From Stenopsyche tienmushanensis (taxonomy: Eukaryota; Arthropoda; Insecta; Trichoptera; Stenopsychidae), in contig WACJ01000466.1 of NCBI GenBank assembly GCA_008973525.1, positions 29,801 through 93,800 on the forward strand: a stretch of 64,000 nt of DNA. Reading direction: 5' to 3'. Shown piece after piece: positions 1 to 12,740 of this stretch; positions within the stretch are counted from its first letter, which is position 1, and each line of letters opens with the position of its first letter. The notes beneath the pieces were generated by a model, which worked only from the letters and a program-made list of their open reading frames with translations, was not told the origin of the DNA and searched no databases. The position numbers and the translations under genes were made by a program.

Positions 1-105
1 CTTGTTCAAGAGAGGGTCTGCAAAAAAAACTTACTCCAGAGGGGGTCCGCGAGAAAAATTTTGACCAAGAGGGGTCCGCGGACTACATAAGTTTAAGAAC
101 CGCTG
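1..105 (-). mobile_element. hAT-like MITE terminal fragment, cut by window edge
   Basis: This piece contains repeated AGGGGGTCC-type motifs and ends at 91-105 with GTTTAAGAACCGCTG. Its reverse complement, CAGCGGTTCTTAAAC, is a typical hAT-type terminus. It matches the right half of the complete element at 24917-25161, sharing the words GGACTACATAAGTTTAA and TTGTTCAAGA.AGGGT. The left end lies outside the window, so the target duplication cannot be checked. No coding capacity is visible. Confidence 0.7.
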
Positions 106-163
106 GTGTAGGATATATGGAGGAAGACTAAGATTGCCCCATTGTACTGTGCAGTATTGATTC

Positions 164-369
164 TTAACACTTTCGTGGCCGGTGATGCATATGCTGCATC
201 ATCACGGGTTCGATCATTGATGACTGCATGATGCTACATATGCAACATATACGTAAATAATTAATTAATACAGTGAATGAATTTTTATATCTGCAACTGT
301 TGATGTTACATTTATTTGAAGTAATATGTTCAATGGTCTGATCCTTTGATGCGGCCACAATAGTGTTAA
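164..369. mobile_element. piggyBac-like MITE with TTAA flanks
   Basis: TTAA sits at 164-167 and again at 366-369. Immediately inside, CACTTTCGTGGCCGG on the left pairs with CACTATTGTGGCCGC (reverse complement of the right end), 12 of 15 identical. Subterminal sequence is rich in TGCAT/ATGCA words that fold on themselves. About 200 bp, TTAA flanks and no transposase fit a non-autonomous piggyBac-type element. The short antisense ORF inside it is incidental. Confidence 0.6.
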
Positions 370-3300
370 GATATTAAATTAGCTCACAAGTTTCATGTAC
401 TACTGGGAACATTCTCGGGCCCTCAACCTTCCAGTATGTTTAAGGTCTCTCGTGTACTAAAGCAGACACACATACAAAGTAATTATAATTGATTAATTAA
501 GGTGATTTACCTTTTGCACATTATGCCTACTAAGTTATTAAATATAAATTATGAGCACAGGAAGTAAAAAGTGCCCGCTATAAGTAGCAATGTGTAATAG
601 GTTTATGACAACTAAAAAACATGCAATAACTAATATGATTGTAACATGGAGTATGCTCCCAAAAAAAAAACGTATTTACTCTGGTGAACTATGGAGTATT
701 ACAGCATATTGCAATAGTAGCCTCATAAATTAGTAATGAACTATTAACCACAGTTCTTGATATTGAAGATGTTCTAGTTCTGTAGTGAATTGCATGTTAC
801 TATATGATGGGTGAGAAAAAGTAACAGCAATGATATTCTTGTGGTTTAACTGTCAGATTAATAATTCAAACATTGAAATCTACTGCAAGTCTTGTCGACA
901 ACATTTTTTAAAATATAAAATACTTGGGAAACCATGTCAAAATGCTAAAACACCCTGTGCAAATTCGATTCATCCTGTGTACCTGAATTCTACAAAATAA
1001 AAATATTTTATTTTTGTTTTATTTTTACGCTTATTAAAATAAAAGTGAAAATATTTGGAATGTCATGTCTGAATAATCGCATTTTTAACATTACTACTAA
1101 TATTTTATTTTTGCAGGTGGTAAGACTATTCATCTGAGTGAAGCTGAATAATGAAAAAAATCCAGCAACCCTATCTCCGATTATAATATTAAGATAATTA
1201 TATGAAACTATTAGGTTGACGTATTTTTTTTTTTGCAAAGTTCCTTATATACAATTTGCTTAAATTATTTGGGACTTGTTTATTCTAAGCTGTTGAGCTA
1301 GATTAGTGAATGTTTATGCTGAAATAGAGTGTTAGTTTTAATTTTTATAACATTTTAAAGAGATGAGTTCTGTTAATGGCAAAATAAGTCTTGGCTGGTA
1401 TCAGGCAATATTTTTGGTATGGAATTTGTTAGAATGAAGCTAAGGATGATTTCCAGTGCTTATATTTATTGATTCAGTATTTTTAAAAATTGACATAATT
1501 TTTATATTATAATTTCACAATAGAACTGTAAATAATTTGTAAACATAGATAATATTGTATATTGAATGTGAAAATTGTCGTTGCTTTCTTTCGTCGAGGA
1601 AGGAAACGTTGAGATGAACGAGCATCTATAAAGCCAAAGTCTATTTTCGTGTTACGTTATTTTGTACACTTCAATTAGAATTCCATGATTGATTTTGAGT
1701 ATAGTAACTATAAAATTGATTGTATTGCAAAAATTTGATAATGGTCACTTTCATTTCAAGTTCACAGAATTCAATGTGTTTAATTGCAAATATTATTGGT
1801 AAAAATTTTCAATATTTGTTTTTGCAGAAATAGTTTTACTTTTGTAAGGCATGTTGATGTCAGCACAGGTGTATATATTAAATAACAATGTTTCAGTGAT
1901 CTGTGGCTTAACTGGTCAAACTACATTATGTGAAATATAATTTTTTAGCTATAAAAAATTACGATATGTTTGTTAAAAACACGAATAAAATTATTAAGAC
2001 AGTTTTTCATTTTTAATTTTCCCAAACTCTATTTCTATGTAAGATATTGGTTTTTTTTTTAAAATAGGAGGACTAATTCTTTCAAAATAGAACATCAATA
2101 AGAGCAATCATTTCCAAGTAAGTTTTCATAGTCAAATCTTGAGTTTGTTTGTTAACCTTTCCTTTACTATGGTGTATTTACTACACTGAGTCGAGTTGTA
2201 GTAAAGTTGTAATAATGGGAATTTTTACAACATTACTACATTGAATCTTGATATATATACTATCTATATTAATATACATATTATCGAATATCGATACAAA
2301 ATATAATAAATATGGGGTTTAAGATTGTCATATGTCATACTAAATACGTAGCATCGTAAGGGAAAGCAAGGATTTTAATCAAGAGTATATTTAGAAGAAT
2401 GTTGAAGAAATAACTTTTGAAATTGAGGTAAGGATTTATTTTCATATTGTATATGAAATTATTAAAACTGAACCATTTATTGCAATCGGCAACCTTTTTG
2501 GGCTGATGGACCATTAAATAAAAATTGTGAATTTTAATCCAGCGGACTACTGACTAGACTTTTGTGTTAAATATTATGTATTTAAATTTGGTTTTTAGGA
2601 AATAACTATTAAGTGCTTCATAAATTTCTGAGCTGGTTGTTTTACCAGACAAATTATGTAAACAAAGTAGTTCTTCATACTCAACTTTGATAAAACAGAG
2701 TAAGAGTACTTGGTAATATCATTAGATTCGTTAAGTTGAATTGAATAAAACAACGAATTTGATGAACTAATGAGACCAAGCTTTGCCGACCCCTATTCTA
2801 TGTGATATACATACTAAGGAACTGCGTATTTTCTCAAAATGTATCAAGTTTAAAATTACGAAACATTATGACGGGACTGGATAAATATATATATGACAGA
2901 CATACTTTAAAAAGGAGTCTGAAAGAGAGCCTAAGTGTTAGATCATGTTTTTAATTTAAATGAATATATATTTATAGATTCACTTTTCAATAGTCTTTAA
3001 AAGATAAAATAATATACTTTTTTGGAAAGAAATATATAAATGTTAAAAAAATTAATAACAAGTTTCGATAAAATCACGCCATTAAGTTGGTTTACTAATT
3101 GGCCCTTAGGGCAAACATTTGTTTATTATTATATTTAATACTAAGCATCCTTTACTTGGAAGGATCTTAATTGCGTATTTAACTCTAGACTACAAATTTT
3201 TGTCGTTTCGACGTGTACGCTGACAAATATTTTCTGACTTATTTTAACATGTGAAGTTAGCGCTTTGTGGTTTCGAGTCAATTCAGTCAATCAATCCAAC

Positions 3301-6300
3301 AATCAAGTCCTAGTCAATCCAGCATTACTTATTTTTGTTAAAGAACTAACTTTTTATTATGCATATCTAAACAACATCACAATTTGTATATATGTGGTTC
3401 TAAATAGGATATTTAGTCTAAGGTTAAAAGGATATAAATGTCTCCAGATGTATACGGTATGTAGAATACAGTAAAAAGTAGTGTTTTAATACAATTACTT
3501 TACAGTGGACTCAAAATCCCCAAAAACGGTTCCTGTTTTCTTTTTGTTTCACAATTTAATATTTTTTATTTTCTATTATCAAGTTTATAAAAATCAACAA
3601 GTGTGTCAGTATAAGATTTTGGGGTCATAGGTTTCGCCATCCCTTTGATTGTAATATCTCTGGTTCTGAGGGTCATCATCAATTAAAACTGTATTGGATC
3701 CAAGCTAAATTCATTTCTAAATTATTTTTTCAACGTGATGAATAGTCAGCGCAAAAGAATTAAACCTAACCTGAATTCCAATCATTTTCACTTAACCTGA
3801 CTTGGCTCAGCTCATGAAGAACTTATGAGTATTAGGTTTGAAATCAAAAGAGATACGAAGCCAGATACAAGGTCTCTAAAATGAAATAATTCTAAACAAT
3901 TTATAATTGTTGGGAACATCGCTTTTGAGATCTGACAACTTCGTATGAATACCCAGTAACATTTATTCTAAAAGAAAAAAAAATTATAGTAGGGTAAATA
4001 GAACAAAATCCTTGCGTAAATAAGGGGACTGAGCATAGCTCAGGAAGTATTACAAAAACATATTGATCGATATATACACAATGTTTTACGAGTATTTACT
4101 CAAAATCATATTTAAATATGATCGATATACGGTCTAAAAATATATGTAAGTAGGCAAAAGTGCAGTATATGTGAGTTTAAAATCTTTAATTCAGAAATGA
4201 TGCTTTTAATCTTGGAATATTAATCCTTAATTGAAATAGGAGGCGTAGATGAGAGAGCAAAATTGGTCTTCACACGTTTGTCACCTTTTATATTAAAGTA
4301 TAAACATTCAACAAAGAAATTGTATGCATATGAACAATTTATTAAATTGGCGAATGTAATAAAAGTAATTTGTCGTGCTATTGATTTTAACCCCTTATAT
4401 CTTAAATTAAGTCAATTCAAAATTTCAGTATGCTAGTTTTGGCAATATTAATTATTCTGCATTATCATTTTTTACTTTAACAAATTTACATTAGGTAATT
4501 CAGGGCCATTGAATACAGTAATGAAAAATCAGTAAGAACAATTATAACATTAGCACATAGCGTGTAAAATAGAAAATTAGACGTTAATTATTTTATAATA
4601 TCTAAATTAAGCATTTCAATAAAAATGGATATTTATTACACTCAATTTGAAAAAAATCTATATTTGACGTTATTTATCCAAAACTGAAGAAGTTAAATTG
4701 ACAAAAATAATACAAGAGTAATCATAGATGGAAGATTTTCATTAAATTTGTGGTGTAATAAACACCAATCCGATTAATACATGTAATAAATGCAATAAAT
4801 ACTATGTTTAATAATAGTATAAAACTCATAATACCAGAAATAAGTATAAACTTAAGAATAGTGTTAAGTTTTAATAATAAGTAAATGTTATCAGTAAAGA
4901 AAAACTCACCTTGTTTTAAGTGTCACATATGACATTTCCTCACTTTCAAGTGATATGAATATCACTTGATATAATAAAAGGAAATGTGGCTCCTACATTT
5001 TATTAACCTCTGTAAATGTGTGATGACCCTTATATTGAAATATATGAGGAAGTCCTTAATCTATCAGATTTCTAAATATCTCATGCTTATAGTGTAATAA
5101 ATTAAGCATGTGTTTAGATTCATATATGTTTACTTTGAATTATTTTAAAGCTTTAGAATATAATTTAAATTTTTTATGCTATATACTGCAGTTGATCAGC
5201 ACAGAAGCACAAATTTCATTACATTTTTTAAAATATTGTTAATTCTGAAGTATTAGCACATTCAAGTAAACTTTTATTTACATTTATATAACGCAAGACT
5301 TTTAATCTATAGCTTTAAACAACATTCTTCGATTATAATCACTTTTTACTATCGAAAATCACAAATTTCTTCTTTGACAATACACTGAAACTGGGGAGAG
5401 ACACTTACACACCAAAGAGTAGATTACAACTGAGTTGCAAACTGCATTAGCAAAATATAATAATACATTCAGTTTTTACATTCTGATGATTTTAAGTCGC
5501 GTTTTCGAAGCGATGAAATACAATTTCGAGAGCACAACACAACCGCTTCAAATATCAAAGATGACATTCAAGAACTGTCAGTTTTGAGATTTCACATAAG
5601 TTGGGGAGCTTCAGTGGGAAAAATTTAGATGCGTAAATACATTATATAAAAATAATAAACCTGTGAGAATAGTAGGCTTTTGGAAACTTAGCAACCAAGA
5701 AATACAATTAGATATAGCTTGAGCTTGCCTTTTTTATATTTTTAAAAATGATTCAATTTTAAATAAAATATAGAATTTAATAATAAAATATAAAACATTT
5801 AATTTAAAAAATATTCAAATCCACAAAACGCAAATGATGTGCACTATTTAAAGTCACATACATCTATTTAGCACATTGTAAGCTTTAAAAATTGTTTCAT
5901 TGAGTGTTATTAAAATACTTTGCTAATAATTATTTTTTTAATTATCCAAATTACAGCTTATTAAATTTAATATAAAAACACAAAGAGAAGGAATATTAAA
6001 GAAAATTTAAATGATTATTAACAAAAAAATATATTTAAGCATTGAAAATATAATTTAATGAACAATGTTATAAGATACGTGTGATTTATTTTTTTAAACA
6101 CCTGAATAAGTGATATATAATTTAAATTGCTCAAATTTTAAATATAAGCATTTTTTAATTTTTTTGAACCGGGACGTATATTTATGTGTTATGTTCAAAA
6201 GTTGATTTTGACAGCTCAGTAAATTAGTTGTGATATTTTATATTGGCATATTTATGTTCATTTAATTAATATGGTAGATTGACTGGAATGTTTATTTATA

Positions 6301-6588
6301 CAGCCTGTTTAAAATTCTGGACATAAGTAAAAGTTATTGAATTTTCGTAATGGTCAAAGTGATAACGTCTAGCATAGCCTAGAATCATTAAAATGAGTAA
6401 CATATATTTTTAAATGCTTTAGAGATATTTTAATTAGCTAAATTATTTAGCATATTGGGAAAGTAATGTAAGTTTTTTCGAAATCAATCGACAGAAAAAA
6501 AAGAATGAAAAAAATATGGAGTGATGTTGATAACCACTGACCTTTGCTATCTTTAGTTTAAGTTAGTGTAGTCCAGTCTTCTCTTGCG
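370..6588. other. AT-rich intergenic DNA upstream of the hydrolase gene
   Basis: No exon, RNA gene or well-supported repeat is recognised here apart from the hairpin at 4932-4987. The ORFs present are short and low-complexity. The last 50 bases before the hydrolase ATG (AGTCCAGTCTTCTCTTGCG) could hold the transcription start, since CCAGTCT resembles an insect initiator, but no TATA box at the expected distance is convincing. Confidence 0.6.
4932..4987. repeat. two-tier perfect hairpin
   Basis: Outer arms ACATTTCCT (4932-4940) and AGGAAATGT (4979-4987) are exact complements. Inside them CAAGTGATAT (4947-4956) and ATATCACTTG (4959-4968) are exact complements separated by two bases. The inner palindrome could extrude as a cruciform. 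It may be a foldback relic or chance; nothing coding lies nearby. Confidence 0.45.
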
Positions 6589-9500
6589 ATGTCTTCGCTG
6601 CAGTCTTTTGTACCGATTTCTTTTTGGGATAAATGTAAAGTTTATCTCTTAGCCATTATTTTTAGTCTGTGGATTTTTTCTAAGAGGATTTTCCTGTTGC
6701 TATGGAATCAAAGCTTAAGCTTGAGTAACGAATGTAAAGGCACTCGTTCCAATACATTGTCAGATATATCCATAGGACGACACTCTTTTACGAAAATCAA
6801 GGTAATATATTTGTTTAATTCCTAATCAAACATACATTGTATAAAATAATCGCTCAAAGAAAATATTCGACTTTTACTTTAGAATTTTTATTTGATAACA
6901 GCAAAGAAATTTAAATGAATAGTTTTATAAAAAGCATTTTGCACCTATTGCAATTTATTTGGTCTGATTTATAAAATTTACAATATGACCTTATTTCATT
7001 TAAAATGTTACAATTTTTATATTTATTATTGTCACTTGTGTAATTTTGTAATGATTAAAGATGTTATACATGTTTTGGAGTATAAAATATGCATTCAAGT
7101 ATATTTTAGATTTCTAAAAAGTGACAAAGTTAGTTTGAAAGTAATTAAGTTGAAAAAAATGTCTATCTAGAAAACTTTATGCCATTATTTTAAATATATA
7201 GAGATATGAAAGATATTTTAGTATATAGTTTAGTTATATTTTAAATGACAAAATGTTAGGAAGTGTTAATAAATAGTTTTTTGTAGTAATTCTACTTAGA
7301 AGTGTGCCAGAATTTTTAAAAATCAACTTTGGCATAATAAACACAAAATTTCAAAATACTTAAAAAAAATGAAGAGGAGAAGAATATACGATATATCAAA
7401 TAAGCAAATATGTATGAGTAACTGATTGAGTAGCGATAGTAACTGATTGAGGTATTCGCTGAAGGCGTATTGAAATGCTATGAGTTATTTTTATTCAAAA
7501 ACTACCTAAGCTGAAATAAGAAACGAGTGTTTCAAAATTAGACGTAAACTTATAAACAGATTAGCATTAAATTCTATATAAATAGATAGATATTAAAGCA
7601 GGTTAACTAATTCTTATATATTAAGGAGGAGTGTTTTTTGTGATGGGTTTTAAATGATAGATGTAGCAGATTGAATATTGAAAAATCTGTACTAATAGAC
7701 AAAAAGGGCAAGTTAATATCCTTCTAATATTGATATACCATCACAAAGAATATGTATAAATTTATTGAGGGAATGAGAAATTAAATAAGTGAGTTTTTGA
7801 GACTTAAACGCTTTGAAAAAACACATAAAATGAATATATATTGATTTACGCTGTATATATTTTTTGTTAATTAAAATACGATTTAGAGTTATCACTAAAT
7901 CAAACTAATTATTTATTTGTAATTAACATCACGTTTTATTGAAAGCGTTCAGAGTTCATGATGAATTATTGTAATGCTGATGCGATAAAAAACAACAAAT
8001 GCATTTTGAAATATAAAATGGCACATTGTCGTACAGATTGCATCATTGTTTTATCATTGTTCATATGTTTGTAATTTTTATAAAACATTCGAGTAATTGT
8101 GAATCATCGAATCATCATTTATAAAAAAGTGACAGAGCATTTGCATCATTGTTTTTATATTTTTATTTTCATAATTAGGTGGCAATTAATATTTTCCACA
8201 ATCCAAAATTTATAGAATTGCCCTTCCGTTATATTATGTTTTTTTTTTTAAATACTAGATAATTATGTCTCGAGTCTTAACTCTTGACCTATTGTTCATT
8301 TTTTTGGAGATCGATAATGGGACAAAATTATTTTATTTAAGACATTTCATAACATTAGCTTAATTTTATCTTTGATAATAAATACAAAGATTATTTTATG
8401 TCGTATATGTCAATAATTTACTGATATTTATATTGATTTTTCAGGATGTGAAGTTACATTATGTTGAAATTGGAGAAAGAAGTGCACCTCCTCTTTTGCT
8501 GTTGCATGGATTTCCTGACTGTTGGATTGGTTGGAAAGCACAATTATTGTTCCTTGCAAATTATTATCACATAATAGTAATAGATTTGAAAGGATTTGGA
8601 GACTCAGATAAGCCCGGAATGAGAATTCATTATAAACTCCCACAGTTAATTTGTGAATTACGTGCATTAGTATTATCACTATGCGATAATTCAAATCATA
8701 GCAGTGTTACACTAATGGCTCATGATTTAGGCGGTTTACTTAGTTGGTATGTATATAGTCTATTTTTGTTATTTAAAATTGAATATATTTCTTTATTCTT
8801 GGATACTGTACAGAAGGAAATGATATATATGTAAGATTATTAACAGGTTTTTGCTGCACGATTCGCCTGATTTAATTGAAAGATGCGTCATTGTATCTGC
8901 ACCACATCCCAATGTTTTTTGGGATACGTTACTCAATACTAGTCCTCTCAATTTCAAATGGATGCACGTTATTCAGGTAACTAATAAGTATTTTTTTAAC
9001 ATAAATGATCAAACTTAACAGGGCTTAAGAAAGATTTATTACTAATATTAATTAATAATATTCATGAGTTATTTCTAAAATTAATTACTACTAAGTATTT
9101 TAAACCATCTTATTTTTATATTTAAACCATTTTATTTAAACAGATGCCATGGATAGCAGAGGAAGAAGCTCTAAAAAATGATATGGTATTTTTGGAGAAG
9201 TGCTTTCCACATCTTAGTACAAACCAATCCCTTTTGCAAGAGTATAAGTATATATTTTCAAGACACCAAGATTGGACCGGACCATTGAATTATTTTAGGT
9301 TTGCACCTTTTGTGTATATACTTATAATATTTCATCAAATATATATTTTATATATAAATATGTCTTTATAGGAATTTGATATTTTGGCGTATACGTCAAG
9401 ACTGCGATGTTATTGATAAACCTATTTTACTCATAACTGGTAATAAAGATCCTCAGGTATCAATATATTTTCTTGAAATATTCAAAGATTTACCAATTTT

Positions 9501-10927
9501 AAACTGAGTATTTTCTTGGAAAGAATTTTAATTATATTTTACCATTTAAGGTATCTTTGGAAGCAATAGTGCATAGTTCAGAATGGGGCAGTAATGCAAC
9601 AGTAAAAATAGTAGATGGAACTGGACACTTTCCTCACCAAGAAGATCCTGAAAATTTTAATCGCTTGTTAATTAAATTTCTTCTGCGTAAGTTAATTTGA
9701 AAAATAAATATATTAGGTAATTTTAATCGTTTAGAAAGAAGTAAATGTATCAATTTCATCAGGTTTTTTTGTCGCTTAAACATCGGGCCGACACAGCTGG
9801 CATAAGACGACAATAAATAAAGCCAACAATATTTTCTACCGATTGTAAAATTTAAACAATCCATCCGATCAGTCTTCTTCAGACAGCATCGTTTTGTAAT
9901 GGGAGTTTGTAATCGTTCTGTAGATATATTCGGGTATGGCGTCCAATTGTAAGGTGCTCATTCGTAATGTCTGTGGTTCGAAAAGCAGACACACAGACCT
10001 TGTGGTCACTCCGCCCTTTTTTAGGGTTTTTTGCAGCATTTTCGGGGATAAATGCTTATCCGGGGCCTTCATTGATCTGTACGATCACGGAAGCCCTCTC
10101 AGAAGCTAACTTATAATGGTGGTTCGCACCAAATGAGGTCGCAAACGAGTCTAGGGGAAGTCTATCCATAAAAATGATATATTTATGAATCTTACTAATT
10201 TATGCTGCTATCTTAGCTAGTTTTTTTTAGTTTTAAGTTACAAAATCTAGCAAGTTTTTCCTTCTTCTTCTTGAGAATTTTGCACCTTAAAGTTTATAAG
10301 GCAGACACTTTCTATCGTAGTATTTTTTTTAAAAACAACAACCGCCATCTATACGTTAGGTCAGGTACTTTTGAGACTATTTTCGTATATTATTTTAAAA
10401 TATACATTATAATAATATTTAATATAGATAGTTAGATACTTGCCACAGATGCTTTATACCCTTGTTACAGCTCTGTAGTCAATTAACAACCTGATCATTT
10501 GAGAATTCTCTTTAGAGTTCTACAATATTTAGTTATGTAGTAAGATCAGTATTGCTGCTAGCACCATTTTCAATATTTGATTTGTTTCCAGAATGAAAAC
10601 CTAAATAAAAAAATAACAATTCAAAGCCCTGTCTAAAATATTAGCTGCCATGGGTCTCGCATTTTTTTCTGAAAGGCTATATAATCTGTAACTTCATTTT
10701 AGCTGTTATTTAAAATACGTATCAAGAAATTGAATTGAAAACTTATTCCCAAATTTAAACTAAATATTACATTTAGTTATATAATATAGCAAATTTACTT
10801 ATGTTGCATTGATTTTTTAGGTGACAAGCATTTGCAGCCTAATGGAAAAAATGGAACAGATTCACAGGATAGTATGAACAAAGGAATCGTCGGTCGGATA
10901 TTGGGCGCTGTCAATATGTTTCAATGA
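6589..10927 (+). CDS. EPHX3/EPHX4-like membrane-anchored alpha/beta hydrolase (epoxide hydrolase family), 7 exons
   Basis: CDS joins 6589-6801, 8445-8746, 8847-8976, 9144-9298, 9372-9456, 9551-9686 and 10821-10927. All introns are GT-AG and the reading frame is continuous, giving 375 residues; vertebrate EPHX4 is of similar length (about 360). Residues 16-39 form a hydrophobic N-terminal signal-anchor, as in EPHX3/4, predicting an ER-membrane protein with the catalytic domain on one side. Core motifs are HGFP (92-95, oxyanion hole), AHDLGG with Asp165 as nucleophile, GNKD with Asp293 as acid, and TGHFPHQEDP with His321 as base. The cap domain is about 205-275. The family opens epoxides through an alkyl-enzyme ester; the substrate here is unknown. 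Oddity: the two cap positions normally occupied by epoxide-polarising tyrosines appear to be Trp210 and Phe266, and the usual Trp after the nucleophile is Leu166. The start was chosen because exon 1 splices in phase 0 straight into DVKLHYVE. Intron 6 carries a transposon. Confidence 0.93.
6802..8444 (+). other. hydrolase intron 1 (1,643 bp)
   Basis: It starts GTAATA and ends TTGATTTTTCAG, a good polypyrimidine acceptor. The content is AT-rich with no nested gene seen. A direct duplication of AGTAACTGATTGAG occurs at 7417-7430 and 7438-7451 (21-bp period). This long first intron separates the membrane-anchor exon from the catalytic exons. Confidence 0.85.
9800..10475 (-). mobile_element. hAT-like non-autonomous element, copy 1, in hydrolase intron 6
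   Basis: Reading the - strand from 10475, it begins CAGAGCTGTAACAAGGG and follows the element at 41139-41726 almost throughout. Shared words include GTATCTAACT, CAAAAGTACCT.ACCTAA, ATACTA.GATAGAAA, TGATCGTACAGATCA and GGAGTGACCACAAGG (variants in each copy). It holds roughly 220 bp around 10100-10320 that copy 2 lacks. The distal end near 9770-9800 is diverged, so that boundary and the target duplication are uncertain. It lies antisense to the host gene and leaves both splice sites intact. Confidence 0.75.
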
Positions 10928-12540
10928 TGTCATTTTTGATAATTGTAGATTTATTTACTAGTCAAAGAGACAATTTAAAAATTCGAATTCAATTAATATT
11001 TATTGTTCATGCCGTATTCTTTATTTATTTAAATATAATATTCTGTACTTACACAAAAAATCTTATTTTGAGATTACACATTATTTAAATGACATTCCAT
11101 AATGCAAAACTATTATTTAACTATGAAATAAACACTATTTTTACTTCGTATATTTAATATAAAGATACTATTCCAAATATATTATTTTTATAATCTTTTT
11201 CTATAATTTAAATTTATGGAAGTAATATTTTAATATATTTAAAAGCAATCGTTAAGTATAACAACTATAGTTTATAAATATTTTTGAGAAAATTGGGGGT
11301 AATGTTTCAATCATCTTAATTTAATTGTTTTTAATATACAAATCAATATTATGATTAATATCAAGTTTTTTTTTAAAATTGCTTTATATTTGAAGAGTTT
11401 TGCTGACGAAAAAAAAATTGTGGATTAAATAACTCTTCTGCTCTTTTGATATAAAGCAGCTAAAAGACTGATTCATTTTTGTAATAAGAAAAGATATTGT
11501 TTCATGAAATTGTTCAACTATATTTTATCTATATGTTATATAAATTTTATAATATTTAATTAAAAATTAATTGTTATTACTTGTGTAGTTAGAATTGTAA
11601 TTTATATATTTTTAATTACATCAAATAATGGGGATATTTTGAGCCTCCTGTCGGACTCATGGATGCAGAATAACGTTAACATTTTTTAACTAAAAATATA
11701 TAAACATAATTCGCATCAATTTTAAAAATTCCAATCGTAATTTAGTATAATCCATAATGTCAGGGTTGCGAGTTGAAATATTTTAATTTAATTTATTGAT
11801 CTTAAAGTTTACATGTGCCTTCTAAATGATCTTTTAAAAACAGCTCAAGTAGAAATTGAAGAATAATATTTAATGTAATTTTTTGTACAGTTTTTATTGA
11901 TTAAATCATTATTTTATAAATTGGTGTATTTATAATGATGAAAGTTTGTAAACTTTTGTAATTTTTATAACCTTCCCTTTTCCTTTTTTTCAATCTCAGA
12001 ACGTGAAAAGCTTCTTATTGATTTGGATTAATACGTGGCATACCGCTATATATAATCTGCAGTTTATCCAATATAAAGTTTTAAAAGTTATATTTAATTA
12101 GTCTTGCCCGCCTGTCTGATATGTATGCATCTCTGATGCCCGTTCTAATTAGTTTGTGAGAATAAATCGTTATTTTCTCTTATTAAAATAACTTGATATT
12201 GAATATGTATTAGATATAGACCATAGCTTTACAAAATAAAATTTATACATGTGTATTTTTAAAAATATAATTTTACACATATATTATAAATAAAGAGTAA
12301 TCCTAGTTTGTTTTTTTTCCAATTTTCAAGCAATATTCACTACTCAAGTATATCTTTTTGGCAGATATTTACATTATTTATATTAAAATTACCAGTATGA
12401 AATATTTGATTTGCATAATTTTTGTGTGCGAATTTATGCTTTTTTTATTATAAAAAAATGCTATTATAAAATCATTATTAATGCAATTCATGTGTGATTA
12501 TCACAATGGTTTAATTTATTATTAAATCGCTTATATTACA
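10928..12540. other. 3' UTR and AT-rich intergenic DNA
   Basis: It begins with the hydrolase 3' UTR (to about 11150 if the first AATAAA is used). The rest is AT-rich sequence with no recognisable gene or repeat. Confidence 0.6.
11127..11132 (+). terminator. candidate poly(A) signal of the hydrolase gene
   Basis: AATAAA lies 200 bp past the TGA at 10925-10927 and is the first canonical signal downstream on the + strand. No T/GT-rich downstream element stands out against the AT-rich background, so the exact cleavage site is open. Confidence 0.5.
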
Positions 12541-12740
12541 AAACCAATAGGTGCTTAGAAGTTGTCCCCAGCGACCAATGAGATGTCGCTCCATGGTCTT
12601 TTGTTATTATAATAAAGCAACCAGGAAAGCATATTCCCTCCCGATTTGTGAAGGGAAACGACCCTTTTTGTATTGTGAAAGACGCTCGTCACCCGGCGTA
12701 GGGGGGAGTCTGAGGACACCCTCTAGCACTATCTGAAAAT
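12541..12740. other. GC-elevated non-coding island
   Basis: This is a 200-bp patch of balanced composition in AT-rich DNA. Short ORFs run on both strands but have no splice sites or family resemblance. It contains an ACCAATGAG CCAAT-like motif at about 12574-12582. Candidate enhancer or unrecognised repeat. Confidence 0.3.

Noticed and set aside
8428..8694. 88-codon antisense ORF over hydrolase exon 2
   Set aside because: It is the mirror of a well-supported coding exon with correct splice sites and catalytic motifs.
9869..10072. 67-codon - strand ORF in hydrolase intron 6
   Set aside because: It lies inside the hAT-like copy; the equivalent frame in the second copy is not preserved.
6589..10927. 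Haloalkane dehalogenase as an alternative identity of the hydrolase
   Set aside because: Dehalogenases need a halide-binding Trp right after the nucleophile; here it is Leu166. The N-terminal anchor and overall layout fit EPHX3/4.
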